Positions 1 through 9,618 of a stretch of DNA of 64,000 nt are shown one piece after another. A program made the position numbers and the translations under genes. Source of the DNA: Burkholderia sp. TSV86 (GTDB lineage Bacteria; Pseudomonadota; Gammaproteobacteria; Burkholderiales; Burkholderiaceae); the NCBI RefSeq assembly GCF_001522865.1, contig NZ_LOWB01000116.1:248001-312000 (forward strand), in the 5' to 3' direction. How positions within the stretch are numbered: position 1 is the first letter of the stretch; each line of letters opens with the position of its first letter. Under the pieces are notes generated by a model. It did no database searches. It had not been told where the DNA came from and saw only the letters and a program-made list of their open reading frames with translations.

Positions 1-2475
1 TTGGCGCTGACTCAATTCGTGAATCCGTTGATCGGCACTGCGGTATCCGGAGACAGCGGATACGCGGGCAATGTCAACCCTGGCGCAAAAGTGCCGTTCG
101 GCATGGTGAATTTCGGACCGAACACGCCGCGCCAGGATTTCAACGGATCAGGCGGCTATCTCTCTGCTGTGTCGTCGCCGAACGGAACCATCGATTTTTT
201 CAGCATGACGCATCTGTCCGGCGTCGGCTGCCCTGGCCAGGGCACGGTTGCTATGCTGCCGAACGATAACGGCGCTCCGATCATGGGCGCGTGGGGGCCC
301 TCCGGCGTAGGCTACAGCCATCGCAACGAGGCCGCGGAGCCGGGCTACTACAAGGTCAAGCTTGACACCGGGATCATGGTCGAGTTGAGTGCGACCGCGC
401 GAACCGGCAGCGCGCGCATCCGCTACACCGACAAAAGCAAGGGGTTTTTGTCAATCGATACGACGCTCAACGGCAATAGCGATGCATCGGGCGCGACGCC
501 GATCTCCCCGTCCAACGTTGCGTTGACCGTGGGCCGCGACGGCAAATCGATATCCGGCCAAAGCGTGGCGCCCGCGTTCTGCACGCCCTATGGCACGCCC
601 TGGAACTCGCCGGTGTACTTCCATGCGACTTTCGACAAGCCATTGCGCACGCAACCGGGTTCGTCGCGGCTCAATACCGCGAGCAACGGCGCCGCAATCC
701 TGCAATTTGATCTGACCGACGCGGACAAGACCGTTCACGTGAAAATCGGCATCTCGGCCGTCAGCGTCGACAACGCGAAACGCAACCTGCAAGCGGAGAA
801 TGCGAACGCGTCATTCGACGACGTGAGGAAGCGGGCGTCGCTCGCTTGGAACGACCGGCTGAACACTGTGCAGATCGATCAAGCGGCGGATCCCGCCAAG
901 CTGACCAGCGCGCAACGCGACAATCTGATCAAGTTCTATACCGCGCTTTATCATGTGTTCGGCTCGCCGACTGTCTATAGCGACGTCAACGGCGATTTGC
1001 GCAGCATGCGCCAGCCGAAGATCGGCGGTGGCTATCCGAGGCGGGACCCGGCGGGCTCGGTTCCCGTTCGCGACACCGTCAATGTGGCGGACTATCGTTA
1101 TCGCCAGGTGGACGGCAAGCCGGGATCGTATCGCACGCATTACACGGGATTTTCGCTTTGGGATACGTACCGTTCGCAGGCACAGTTGCTGGCATGGCTC
1201 GCGCCGCGCGAATCCAGCGACATGATGCAATCGCTGACGGCGGACGCGCTGCAGTGCGGCGCATTTCCGCACTGGGTCGATGCGAGCGACGATTCGACGC
1301 CGATGGCGGGCGACAACGCGCTGAACGTGATGGCAGGCGCGTACAAGTTTGGCGCAACGCATTTCGATGTGGTGGCTGCCGCGCGTTTGATGAAGCAGTC
1401 GGCGTTCAATCCGGCAAGTGCCTGCAATAACAATGCGAGCGCGCCGAATTTGGCCGACTATTTGACAACGCATTACTACACGAGTGCGAATTCCGGACAT
1501 CCTTCATCCGAGCAGATCGAGCGCATCAATAGCGACCGTTCCGCTGCCGCATTCCTGCAAGCGCTACCGGCCAGCGTGCTGGCCGATCCATCGGTTCAGG
1601 TGAAGCAAGCCGATATCGACTCGCTGTTCAAGCGCGCGTCATGGTGGACCAACATCTATGATCCGGCCAGCAAAACGCTCGCCGCCCGCGCGGCGCCGCC
1701 ATCCGGTTCCGCGCCTGGCACGCTGGGGCCGTTGACCGCAGGCTCGTTTCACGAGTCGACCGAACCCAACTACTTCTGGAGTTTCGCTCACGATTGGACG
1801 GCGTTGATCCATGCGATCGGCGGCAAGGCCGCCGCCGTCGCGCGGCTGAACAAGCTGTTTTCGATCGATACGGCGTTTTCGGTTACGCCCGGCTCCGCGG
1901 AGCTGAACGGTGGCGAAAGCTCGAACGGCTACTACATCGGCAACGAGCCGTCGTTTCAAGCGCCGTGGGCCTATAACTGGGCGGGCGCGCCGAGCGCGGC
2001 GCAATACGTCATCCCGATTGTGATGAGCAAAGCGTTTTCGGCCGGGCGCGACGGCCTGCCGGGCAACGACGACATGGGCGCGACGTCGAGCTGGTATGTG
2101 TGGGCGGCCCTCGGCATGTTTCCCGTCATTCCGTCGGAGGCCGGGCTGGCATTGTCGACGCCGCAATTCGACGGCGTGACCGTCTGGTTCGGCGATGGCA
2201 AGAAGTTGCGCATCGAGACCGACAAGCCGGCCGTCGACGAAACGGGCCGCGCATCGCAGCGGTTCATCCGCTCGCTGAAGCTCAACGGCGCTGATTACGC
2301 AGGTTCGTGGTTGCCGCTGGGTTCGATCGCGAATGGCGGGACGTTGCGTTACGCGTTGTCGCCGGTGCCGACCGATTGGGCGGCCGCGGACAGTCTGACG
2401 CCGCCGTCCGGAGCGAATGCGGACTATGCGCGCATGACCGCGAGCGCTCCGCCGGACGCGGCGCGAACGCGCTGA
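1..2475 (+). CDS. GH92 family alpha-mannosidase, 5' partial
   Basis: Glycoside hydrolase family 92, a calcium-dependent exo-acting alpha-mannosidase family that trims mannose from N-glycans and mannans. The visible 824 residues open with an ALTQFVNPLIGTA stretch, which is where the mature GH92 beta-sandwich begins. The expected signal peptide is missing, so the true start lies before base 1 and the TTG at base 1 is only the first visible codon. The (alpha/alpha)6 domain has the STEPNYF region with the likely acid Glu near residue 588 and the GNDD motif (residues about 688-691), followed by SSWYVWAALGMFPV, which resembles the usual GNDDxGxxSAWYV block. The downstream GH2 beta-mannosidase-like gene begins about 100 bases later on the same strand, so the two probably act on the same mannose-rich glycan. 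The protein is expected in the periplasm or outside the cell. Confidence 0.92.
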   Translation: MALTQFVNPLIGTAVSGDSGYAGNVNPGAKVPFGMVNFGPNTPRQDFNGSGGYLSAVSSPNGTIDFFSMTHLSGVGCPGQGTVAMLPNDNGAPIMGAWGPSGVGYSHRNEAAEPGYYKVKLDTGIMVELSATARTGSARIRYTDKSKGFLSIDTTLNGNSDASGATPISPSNVALTVGRDGKSISGQSVAPAFCTPYGTPWNSPVYFHATFDKPLRTQPGSSRLNTASNGAAILQFDLTDADKTVHVKIGISAVSVDNAKRNLQAENANASFDDVRKRASLAWNDRLNTVQIDQAADPAKLTSAQRDNLIKFYTALYHVFGSPTVYSDVNGDLRSMRQPKIGGGYPRRDPAGSVPVRDTVNVADYRYRQVDGKPGSYRTHYTGFSLWDTYRSQAQLLAWLAPRESSDMMQSLTADALQCGAFPHWVDASDDSTPMAGDNALNVMAGAYKFGATHFDVVAAARLMKQSAFNPASACNNNASAPNLADYLTTHYYTSANSGHPSSEQIERINSDRSAAAFLQALPASVLADPSVQVKQADIDSLFKRASWWTNIYDPASKTLAARAAPPSGSAPGTLGPLTAGSFHESTEPNYFWSFAHDWTALIHAIGGKAAAVARLNKLFSIDTAFSVTPGSAELNGGESSNGYYIGNEPSFQAPWAYNWAGAPSAAQYVIPIVMSKAFSAGRDGLPGNDDMGATSSWYVWAALGMFPVIPSEAGLALSTPQFDGVTVWFGDGKKLRIETDKPAVDETGRASQRFIRSLKLNGADYAGSWLPLGSIANGGTLRYALSPVPTDWAAADSLTPPSGANADYARMTASAPPDAARTR

Positions 2476-2573
2476 CGCGAGGCGCGGGCAAGCATACGCA
2501 CACGTATTCGGCCTGATGCGGGCCCAATGCCGGACAGGCGTTGGCTCTGGCAGCGCGAGCACGAGCGAGAGCG

Positions 2574-5459
2574 ATGAAATCGACACAACGCCGCAAATTC
2601 CTGGCGCACAGCGCTGCGCTGATCGGTAGCGGTTGGCTGGCCGCCTGCAACGACGGCGCAGGCGATCCGGCCGCGACACCGGAACGCCTGGCACGCAGGG
2701 CGCGCGAGAATCCCGCCGATGGCCAGCCGGGCGAGATCCCGGCGACGTCGCCGACGAACCTTGCGGCATCGGGTGAAATCTCCGGGCGATGGACGTTCGC
2801 CGCCGCGTCGGATTATCCCGGCCTCGACGGCGCGCGGCTCGCGAGCGACGGCGGCATGGCGCGCATGTCGGCCGCGACAGTGCCGGGCACCGCGTTGAGC
2901 AGCATGATCGCCAACGGGAAATATCCCGACCCGCTATACGGCAGGATCGTGACCGACACGATTCCCGACACGCTGAAAGATACCGACTACTGGTATCGCA
3001 CGACGTTCACCACGCCTGCGTTGCGGCGGGGCCAACGTCTGTGGCTGCGCTTTGACGGGGTCAATTACAGGGCGGCTATCTGGCTCAACGGCGCGTTCGT
3101 CGGCACGCTCGAGGGCGCATTCAAGCACGGCTATTTCGACGTTACCGAGCTTGTCGCGGTAGCGGGCGGAACCGCCTATTTGGCGGTTTGCGTGATCAAG
3201 CTCGATTTCTCGGAAGGGCCGCTGAAACCCAGCTATTCGAGCGGCGTGACGCGCGGCGGGCGCAATGGCGGCCCGAGCGGCGTCACACTGAAAAACGGCC
3301 CGACGTTCTTTTGCTGCGCCGGATGGGACTGGCTGCCGACGATTCCCGACCGCAACCTCGGCATCTGGCAGCCGGTGTCGTGGTTCACGACGGGCGCGGT
3401 GCGGATCGCCGACGTGCGGGTCGACAGCGCGCTGTCCGACGACTTGGGCCACGCGACGCTGCGGCTCGACGTGTCGCTCGATAACCGCACTCGCCAATCC
3501 GTCGCTGCGGTCCTGATCGGCAAGATCGGCAACGACATTGCATTCAGGCGCGCGATCATCGTTGAGGCTGCCGATCAGCCGGTGACGTTCTCGCTGACGC
3601 CAGCCGAGATACCGGTGCTCACGCTGTCGAACCCGAAGCTTTGGTGGCCTAATGGATATGGCGAGCCGCATCTCTATGCGGTGTCGGTCGCAATCGAATG
3701 GCGCGGGCGGATTTCCGACGAGCGAACCGTGAACGTCGGGCTGCGGCGCATCGAGTACGCGCGTGACATCGGCTTCGGTCCGCAGTTGAGCATCACCGTC
3801 AACAAACTGCCGATTCTCGTGATGGGCGGCAACTGGGGGCTCGATGAGGCGCTCAAGCGAATCCCGCGCGAGCGGCTGTTTCATCAAGTCAGGCTGCATC
3901 GCGACGCGAACCTGAATCTGATTCGCAACTGGAATGGCCAGAGCACGAGCCGCGATTTCTTCGATGCATGCGACGCCTACGGCATCCTGGTATGGCAGGA
4001 TTTTTTCTACTCGACCGAAGGGCCCGCGGCGGAAAATGTGATGCGCGATCTCGACAACGTGCGGGACGTCATCGTTCATTACCGCAACCATCCGTCGATC
4101 CTGCTGTGGTGCGGCGGCAATGAAGGCTCGCCGCCGCCCGCGCTCGTCAGCGGCCTCGACGCGTTGGTGAGGGAGCTGGACCCCAAGCGCCTGTGCCTGA
4201 CGAGTTCGGCGGGCGACACCGGCGCTGGCGCGGTGAATGGCTATTCGTCCGGCGGCCCGTACAACTGGGAAGCGCCGCGCGCCGCCTTCGGGCGCGGCTA
4301 CGGCGCATCGCAGGTCGCGTTCCATAATGAAGTCGGCTCGCATTCGATTCCGGCGCTCGAATGCGTCGAAGCCATGCTGCCGTCATCTTCGTGGGAATGT
4401 CCCGACGATTTCTGGGCGGATCGTGACATCAACGGCAATGGCGCGTATTACGCCCAGGTGGGGCTGCAAGGCGGCGCGGGATATATCGCGACGACGGGCG
4501 CGCGTTACGGCGAGGTTCGGAATCTTGCCGATTTCGTCCGCAAGTCGCAGATGATGAATTACGAATGCATCAAGTCGATTTATGAGGCGAACGCCGCCGT
4601 GATGATCGGGCCGGCAACCGGCAAGGTCACGTCGCCCGCGACGGGCGTGATCATGTGGATGACGAATCCCGCGCAGCCGAGCTTCGTGTGGCAGATGTAC
4701 AGCCATGACCTCGAGCAGCATTCGTCGTTCTTCGCCGTCCGACGCGCTTGCCGGCGCGTCAACGTGATTCTCGATGCGAACACGTTCGACGTCACGATCG
4801 CCAACCATACCGCGAACGCGGTATTGGGGCGTGTCGAGACGCGCGTGTACAACCTCGACGGCACCCCGAGCGGCAAAGCCGCATGGAGCGACGGACACGT
4901 TGCGCCGGCGTCCTATCGGATCGTTGCGAATCTTCGCGCACAGATCGCGTCGGCCACGTCGGACGTTTGCATCGTGACGCTCGTGCTGCACGATGCGATT
5001 GGCTCGACGCTTGTCGAAAATCTCTACTGGTGTCAAAGGAACGGGCAGGACGCTGCCTACGCATCGCTCGATACGATGCCGCCGGCCGCTCTCGCGATCC
5101 GCGCATCGGCGACGGAAGCGGACGATAGGGCCGCGCGCATCATCGCCGACGTGAAGAACATCGGCCGCACGATCGCGCTCATGATCCACCTGCAGCTATT
5201 CGATCAATCGAGCGGCCAGCGCATCTTGCCTGCGTTTTATAGCGACAACTATCTAAACCTGTTGCCCGGTGCGTCCACGCAGATCGTCATCGACGTGCCT
5301 CGTGCGGCGATGCGGTCGCTTTCCCGTGCGGGGCTGCGTGTCGATGGTTGGAAGATCGACCGCGCCAATTCCAGATTGGGCGCGCATGGCGTGCCGGTAA
5401 CCTTCAACGAGCGCGCGCTTGCGATCGCGCCCGTGACGAGCGTGTTTGGCAAATGCTAG
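2574..5459 (+). CDS. GH2 beta-mannosidase-like Tat lipoprotein
   Basis: 961-residue glycoside hydrolase family 2 protein (exo-beta-mannosidase / exo-beta-glucosaminidase type). The in-frame ATG at 2541 gives an Ala/Arg-rich leader, so I prefer ATG 2574. From there the N-terminus reads QRRKFLAHSAALIGSGWLAAC, a twin-arginine signal ending in a lipobox Cys, so the enzyme should be exported folded and lipid-anchored. Domains in order are an N-terminal jelly-roll sugar-binding domain (about 55-240, with DTDYWYRTTF), an immunoglobulin-like domain, a TIM barrel (about 400-700) and C-terminal beta domains. The barrel holds the acid/base in CGGNEGS (Glu about 517) and the likely nucleophile in FHNEVGSHS (Glu about 586). 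Substrate is inferred from the GH92 neighbour; beta-glucosaminidase activity is also possible. An inverted decayed copy of its 3' end lies at 7906-8090. Confidence 0.9.
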   Translation: MKSTQRRKFLAHSAALIGSGWLAACNDGAGDPAATPERLARRARENPADGQPGEIPATSPTNLAASGEISGRWTFAAASDYPGLDGARLASDGGMARMSAATVPGTALSSMIANGKYPDPLYGRIVTDTIPDTLKDTDYWYRTTFTTPALRRGQRLWLRFDGVNYRAAIWLNGAFVGTLEGAFKHGYFDVTELVAVAGGTAYLAVCVIKLDFSEGPLKPSYSSGVTRGGRNGGPSGVTLKNGPTFFCCAGWDWLPTIPDRNLGIWQPVSWFTTGAVRIADVRVDSALSDDLGHATLRLDVSLDNRTRQSVAAVLIGKIGNDIAFRRAIIVEAADQPVTFSLTPAEIPVLTLSNPKLWWPNGYGEPHLYAVSVAIEWRGRISDERTVNVGLRRIEYARDIGFGPQLSITVNKLPILVMGGNWGLDEALKRIPRERLFHQVRLHRDANLNLIRNWNGQSTSRDFFDACDAYGILVWQDFFYSTEGPAAENVMRDLDNVRDVIVHYRNHPSILLWCGGNEGSPPPALVSGLDALVRELDPKRLCLTSSAGDTGAGAVNGYSSGGPYNWEAPRAAFGRGYGASQVAFHNEVGSHSIPALECVEAMLPSSSWECPDDFWADRDINGNGAYYAQVGLQGGAGYIATTGARYGEVRNLADFVRKSQMMNYECIKSIYEANAAVMIGPATGKVTSPATGVIMWMTNPAQPSFVWQMYSHDLEQHSSFFAVRRACRRVNVILDANTFDVTIANHTANAVLGRVETRVYNLDGTPSGKAAWSDGHVAPASYRIVANLRAQIASATSDVCIVTLVLHDAIGSTLVENLYWCQRNGQDAAYASLDTMPPAALAIRASATEADDRAARIIADVKNIGRTIALMIHLQLFDQSSGQRILPAFYSDNYLNLLPGASTQIVIDVPRAAMRSLSRAGLRVDGWKIDRANSRLGAHGVPVTFNERALAIAPVTSVFGKC

Positions 5460-5527
5460 AAATGCGGGTCGAGGCGGCTTGTGCCGGACATGGCGATGTG
5501 TTGTTCGATTAACCAGTCGCCTCGAGA

Positions 5528-5542
5528 GCGGCCTTCGGCCGC
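5528..5542 (+). terminator. hairpin after the GH2 gene
   Basis: GCGGCC-TTC-GGCCGC forms a perfect 6-bp stem with a 3-base loop 69 bases after the GH2 stop. No T-tract follows, so factor-independent termination is uncertain. Confidence 0.3.
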
Positions 5543-5836
5543 CGGGCACAGGGTTCGACGTGTTCGAGAGCGCCGCCGTGCTGCCGCGTCTATCCGCTCC
5601 GATCAAGTCGCCTTATATTGGAATATTGCTATGGAATTATTAAAAGACTAGGGTTGCTGATTTGCCGTTTTTTCAAAATTATGATTGATCGAATTCAGTA
5701 GTTTAAAATAGAATAAATTATCTACCGGTAAAATAAGAATTTGCTTCTCGATAAACCTGGGTTGCTTGAATATGCTCTCACTCCAATCAATAAAAATGTG
5801 AGTGAAAACTAAAATTCAATCGCAAGGAGCACGAAA
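5543..5836. other. AT-rich intergenic region before the 5837 lipoprotein gene
   Basis: No gene is supported here. Composition drops sharply in A/T-rich sequence from about 5630 to 5820, unlike the flanking GC-rich genes. It presumably carries the promoter of the gene at 5837, whose AAGGAG ribosome-binding site is at 5824-5829. Confidence 0.6.
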
Positions 5837-7792
5837 ATGAAACAGCAACTCGTGATTACCCTGGCAACATATACCCGGCGTCAATTGAAAATCTGTACAA
5901 TAGCCCCGTTGTTGGCGGTCTTGGCCGGTTGTGGCGATGACAATGCGGGTTCGCCAGTTTCGATTGCCTCGATGAAGTCGGCCGCTCCCGTCAATACGAG
6001 CGGCATATACATGAGTTCCAGCGAGCCTCTGCCGACGAGTCCGGACCAAGAAACCATCGCAAATGGCTTCAATGCGGCGGTCAACGAGGCGGCCAAGCTT
6101 GCATTCACCGATGCCAATTACAGTTGGCTATACAATCGATTCTATTGGGCCGATGCGATCAATGCCGATTGCAGCCAGCAAGGCATGGATAGTGGAGGGG
6201 GCGGGTATTTTGCGTCCTTGCCGGCTCGATGCGCATATTATTCGCGGGATTATGCGCATTATCTCATCGGCGCATACTATATGGGTTACCATAACCAGAA
6301 TCTGAACATGGCACTGAAATTTTCAACGGTGCTCGATTATAATGATCCATCCAATCCCAGGCCCTGGTGGGCTTTTGGTATTAACGGAAAGTCCTACGAA
6401 TCCAAGGCGGTGCAGCCCGCAATATTCGAGATCGGGGATAGTATTCTGACGCTATACAAAATGACGGGAGATCAAAACTATCTTAGGTTGTCGTCATATA
6501 TTAACAATGAAGTGAATTCCATCTATTGGAATGCCTTGGATGGAAATGGAAATCAGTTTATATCGGCCGACGGATTTAGAATAACAAAAAATCCTTCCTA
6601 TGACGTGGCTACCTATAACGAGTTTGCTTATAATCCATCCGAGGCAAATATCATACCGGCTGGATATGATATTTTTTTAGGAGGGGATTCGGCCGCATCG
6701 CAAATTTCCTATTTTTGCAATCTGGCAAGCCATCCGGAGTTCTTGGGTAATCCTGGCGCTGCTTCAATTTATGTAAACCGCTGCAATACGCTTCGATTCA
6801 ATTTTAATGATAACTGGTGGGCCAGTGCTCGGAATGTATTTGCCATGGCGCAGATCGGCCTGAAGAATTATGTTTACACGACGCAAACGACATCGAATGG
6901 AACGTCTAAACCTGCTTCGGATCTGAAACCTCTTTACGGCTATGTGGAAGAACCCAATTTTTTTCCTCTCTACAAGAATATCATTATCGGAGAGCAGAAA
7001 TCGATCGGGCAAGCAGAGTTCGTAAACTCTTCGGCTGAAAGCAAGTACGTCAATAGTAATAACAATTACACGCCAGGGATCGAAAGCTTCACTTATCTTC
7101 CGTCATCATTTTTCAACGTCAGCGATGGTTCGGCAAACCGTTACGACTACGCATGGAAGTGGATGCGCCGGCTTGCACATACTCAGTACGCGAATGCATC
7201 GAATAGCAGTGATGGGATTGCAGCTACCTACCCGGAGGTTCCATTCGTCTTGATCTCGGATGCCGTTACGAAAATCATAGGCTTGGATTTCGACGGCATC
7301 CATAATGCATTCTCGACACTCCCGCGCCTGCCTTCGAATTTTTCGGCAAGCCACTATATTTCGCTGCACAACGTACCGCTCTACAGCAATGCACCGAACT
7401 CTCTTTACAGTCTGCCCGTCGACATCATCGCCCAGAAGGTCGATTCGAATAACAGCTATGCTATTCAGCTCGCTTTCAACGGGCTGAAACCTTGGCAGAT
7501 AACGAGTTCGTCGGCATCGCTCACGTGGACGCCAAAATTCTCAATGGCGGTTGTCGCGACCGGGTGCGCGATTCAAACGACATACGATGACGGTACTGTT
7601 TCGCAGAAAACCTATACCGTCAGCAACGCACCGGGCTATTACACTTGCATAGATTCGTCGGGAAAGGTTGTGACGGTGAATATCCCGATCGGCAGCGCGG
7701 CATCCACGCATGTGTCGAAGATCATTGCCATGACTTATTACAACGCCTCGGCGACGAGCATTTTGAAAACGGGGCTGCCGGCCAATCAATGA
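5837..7792 (+). CDS. Lipoprotein, putative six-hairpin glycosidase-like
   Basis: 651 residues starting at an ATG with AAGGAG eight bases upstream. The N-terminus is a lipoprotein signal (LLAVLAGC, Cys about 32) with a Ser/Gly-rich tether. The body is rich in Trp, Tyr and Asn, with segments such as DANYSWLYNRFYWADAI and RYDYAWKWMRRLAH. These recall the helical hairpins of (alpha/alpha)6-toroid glycosidases and lyases, and the C-terminal 150 residues look like a beta-sandwich. No catalytic motif could be assigned, so the enzyme class is inference from fold character and from the GH92 and GH2 neighbours. The gene is clearly more AT-rich than its surroundings, with AAT, AAA and TAT codons common, suggesting separate acquisition. 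A G/C hairpin follows the stop. Confidence 0.75.
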   Translation: MKQQLVITLATYTRRQLKICTIAPLLAVLAGCGDDNAGSPVSIASMKSAAPVNTSGIYMSSSEPLPTSPDQETIANGFNAAVNEAAKLAFTDANYSWLYNRFYWADAINADCSQQGMDSGGGGYFASLPARCAYYSRDYAHYLIGAYYMGYHNQNLNMALKFSTVLDYNDPSNPRPWWAFGINGKSYESKAVQPAIFEIGDSILTLYKMTGDQNYLRLSSYINNEVNSIYWNALDGNGNQFISADGFRITKNPSYDVATYNEFAYNPSEANIIPAGYDIFLGGDSAASQISYFCNLASHPEFLGNPGAASIYVNRCNTLRFNFNDNWWASARNVFAMAQIGLKNYVYTTQTTSNGTSKPASDLKPLYGYVEEPNFFPLYKNIIIGEQKSIGQAEFVNSSAESKYVNSNNNYTPGIESFTYLPSSFFNVSDGSANRYDYAWKWMRRLAHTQYANASNSSDGIAATYPEVPFVLISDAVTKIIGLDFDGIHNAFSTLPRLPSNFSASHYISLHNVPLYSNAPNSLYSLPVDIIAQKVDSNNSYAIQLAFNGLKPWQITSSSASLTWTPKFSMAVVATGCAIQTTYDDGTVSQKTYTVSNAPGYYTCIDSSGKVVTVNIPIGSAASTHVSKIIAMTYYNASATSILKTGLPANQ

Positions 7793-7818
7793 TATCTAAA
7801 TAAGAATGTCGAACGCAC

Positions 7819-7841
7819 GCCGCGGCAGAAGTGGCCGCGGC
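7819..7841 (+). terminator. hairpin after the 5837 lipoprotein gene
   Basis: GCCGCGGC (7819-7826), AGAAGTG loop, GCCGCGGC (7834-7841): an 8-bp perfect stem 26 bases after the stop codon. It lacks a following T-run. Confidence 0.4.
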
Positions 7842-7905
7842 TGGTCGATAGGCAAGACCGCGTGGCCTCGGCGGCTCGGCCGAAAGCCCACAACACACTG
7901 GTCTT

Positions 7906-8090
7906 TGCCGAGCATGCCCGTCATGGGCGCAACCGCAAGCGCCCGCTTACTGACGATCACTGGCACGCCATGCGATCCGAACGGGGATTGACACGATCGA
8001 TTTTCCCGCCATCGACATGCAGCCCCGCGCCGGAAAGCGGCTGCATCGCTGCATGACGCACGTCGATGACTGCCCGCGACTGCGAAGAAG
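7906..8090 (-). pseudogene. Decayed inverted copy of the GH2 gene 3' end
   Basis: Read on the minus strand this segment encodes AVIDVRHAAMQPLSGAGL, then HVDGGKIDRVNP, then a frame break. It matches the last 60 or so codons of the GH2 gene at 2574-5459, which reads IVIDVPRAAMRSLSRAGL and RVDGWKIDRANS. The base-level match runs through the region equivalent to the GH2 stop, with roughly three quarters of bases identical by eye. The remnant has lost its reading frame and original stop. Upstream of about 8090 the similarity fades. It appears to be what is left of a second, convergently oriented GH2 paralogue rather than a recent exact duplication. Confidence 0.75.
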
Positions 8091-8275
8091 AGGCAAGCGG
8101 GTCGGCGGGCCTGCAGCCGATCCGTTGATCGCGCCCTCGGAAAATCGTGTGTGGTGCCGCTTCGGTTCGTGGAAGCAGGGGGCTGATCCAGATAGACGGA
8201 TCAACGTAAAAGCACGGAATCCTTACGATCAACGGCCCGCTGCTTGCCCGAAAGTCCTGCTTCTTCTGTGGTTTC

Positions 8276-8292
8276 TAGACGACCGGTCTAAT
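8276..8292. promoter_or_regulatory. Putative TetR-type operator, copy 1
   Basis: TAGAC-N5-GTCTA inverted repeat. The 16-base core AGACGACCGGTCTAAT recurs exactly at 8415-8430. Both lie upstream of the old-yellow-enzyme gene at 8505. The motif resembles the TAGACC/GGTCTA operators known for TetR-family repressors such as NemR that control flavin reductases. No such regulator is encoded nearby in the window. Confidence 0.55.
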
Positions 8293-8414
8293 CTATGGCT
8301 ATCATCACGGTTCGTCACGGCGGCGGGGTTTGCAATACCCTCGGCACTGCGCCCGGCAATCCGCGCCGGGCTGTACAACGAGGGCCCGCGAGCCGCATTT
8401 TTATGTGATTTTTG

Positions 8415-8430
8415 AGACGACCGGTCTAAT
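8415..8430. promoter_or_regulatory. Putative TetR-type operator, copy 2
   Basis: Exact second copy of AGACGACCGGTCTAAT, 138 bases after copy 1 and 74 bases before the ATG of the flavin oxidoreductase gene. Two identical sites suggest cooperative or loop-forming repression. This is inference from repetition and palindromy. Confidence 0.55.
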
Positions 8431-8504
8431 AGACTCGCGCGTCATCGTGCAACCGACCGGCAGCCGTCGCGTCAACTGCAACCTGCAGCAAATAGGAGCA
8501 TTAC

Positions 8505-9602
8505 ATGCCTGCATTGTTCGAACCGTTTCAACTGAAAGATATCAAGTTGCGCAACCGCATCGCCGTTCCGCCGATGTGCCAGTACGTTGCCGAGGAAGGC
8601 GTCGTCAACGAGTGGCATCATTTGCACCTCGCGGGCCTTGCGCGGGGCGGCGCGGGGCTGGTGATTGCCGAGGCGACGGCGGTGTCGCCCGAAGGCCGGA
8701 TCACGCCGGGATGCGCTGGCCTGTGGAACGACGCACAGGCACAGGCGTTTGCGCGCTCGGTCGACGCGATCAAGGCCGCGGGCGCGGTGCCCGGCATTCA
8801 GCTTGCGCACGCGGGCCGTAAGGCGAGCGCGAACCGCCCGTGGGAAGGCGACGATCATATTCCCGACGGCGATCCGCGCGGCTGGCAGACGATCGCGCCG
8901 TCAGCGGTGCCGTTCGGCGCACACCTGCCAAAGGTGCCGCGCGCGATGACGCTCGACGATATCGCACGCGTCAAGGCCGATTATGTCGCGGCGGCGAAGC
9001 GTGCGCTCGACGCGGGCTTCGAATGGCTCGAGCTGCATTTCGCGCATGGCTATCTCGCGCAGAGCTTTTTCTCGGTTCATGCCAACCGCCGCGACGACGC
9101 ATACGGCGGCTCGGCGGAAAATCGCGGCCGCTTTCTTGTCGAGACGCTCGCAGCGGTGCGCGAGGTCTGGCCGGAGCGTCTGCCGCTTACCGCGCGTTTC
9201 GGTGTGATCGAGTACGACGGCCGCGACGACGAAACGCTCGCCGAATCGATCGAGCTGACGAAAAATCTGAAGCGCGAAGGGCTCGACATGCTGAGTGTCT
9301 CGATCGGTTTCTCGACGCCGGATGCGAACATTCCGTGGGCGCCGGCCTTTCTCGCGCCGGTTGCGCAGCGGGTGCGCCGCGAAGCGCAGATTCCGGTCGC
9401 CTCGGCATGGGGGATCGATCAGCCCGAACTCGCGGAACGCGTCGTGGCGAACGGCCAGCTCGATCTCGTCATGGTCGGGCGCGCGCATCTGGCCGACCCG
9501 CATTGGCCGTATCGCGCGGCGCGCGAACTTGGTGCCGAGCGGCCGTCGTGGACGCTGCCCGCACCTTACGCACACTGGCTTGAACGTTATCGCGTGGCCT
9601 GA
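8505..9602 (+). CDS. NADH:flavin oxidoreductase, old yellow enzyme family (YqjM-like)
   Basis: 365-residue FMN-dependent ene-reductase that reduces activated C=C bonds of alpha,beta-unsaturated carbonyls and other electrophiles in the cytoplasm. The start ATG follows AGGAG at 8493-8497. The N-terminus has PPMCQY with Cys about 25, the redox-tuning cysteine of the thermophilic-like OYE class. The LHFAHGYL segment (about residues 175-182) gives the substrate-binding His-x-x-His pair. The C-terminus has the phosphate-binding WGID and VGRAHLADP segments. Length fits the YqjM/xenobiotic reductase subgroup. It stands alone behind two identical operator-like palindromes, so electrophile-responsive TetR control is likely; the regulator must be encoded elsewhere. 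Confidence 0.93.
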   Translation: MPALFEPFQLKDIKLRNRIAVPPMCQYVAEEGVVNEWHHLHLAGLARGGAGLVIAEATAVSPEGRITPGCAGLWNDAQAQAFARSVDAIKAAGAVPGIQLAHAGRKASANRPWEGDDHIPDGDPRGWQTIAPSAVPFGAHLPKVPRAMTLDDIARVKADYVAAAKRALDAGFEWLELHFAHGYLAQSFFSVHANRRDDAYGGSAENRGRFLVETLAAVREVWPERLPLTARFGVIEYDGRDDETLAESIELTKNLKREGLDMLSVSIGFSTPDANIPWAPAFLAPVAQRVRREAQIPVASAWGIDQPELAERVVANGQLDLVMVGRAHLADPHWPYRAARELGAERPSWTLPAPYAHWLERYRVA

Positions 9603-9618
9603 GTGCCCGAGCGCCTGA

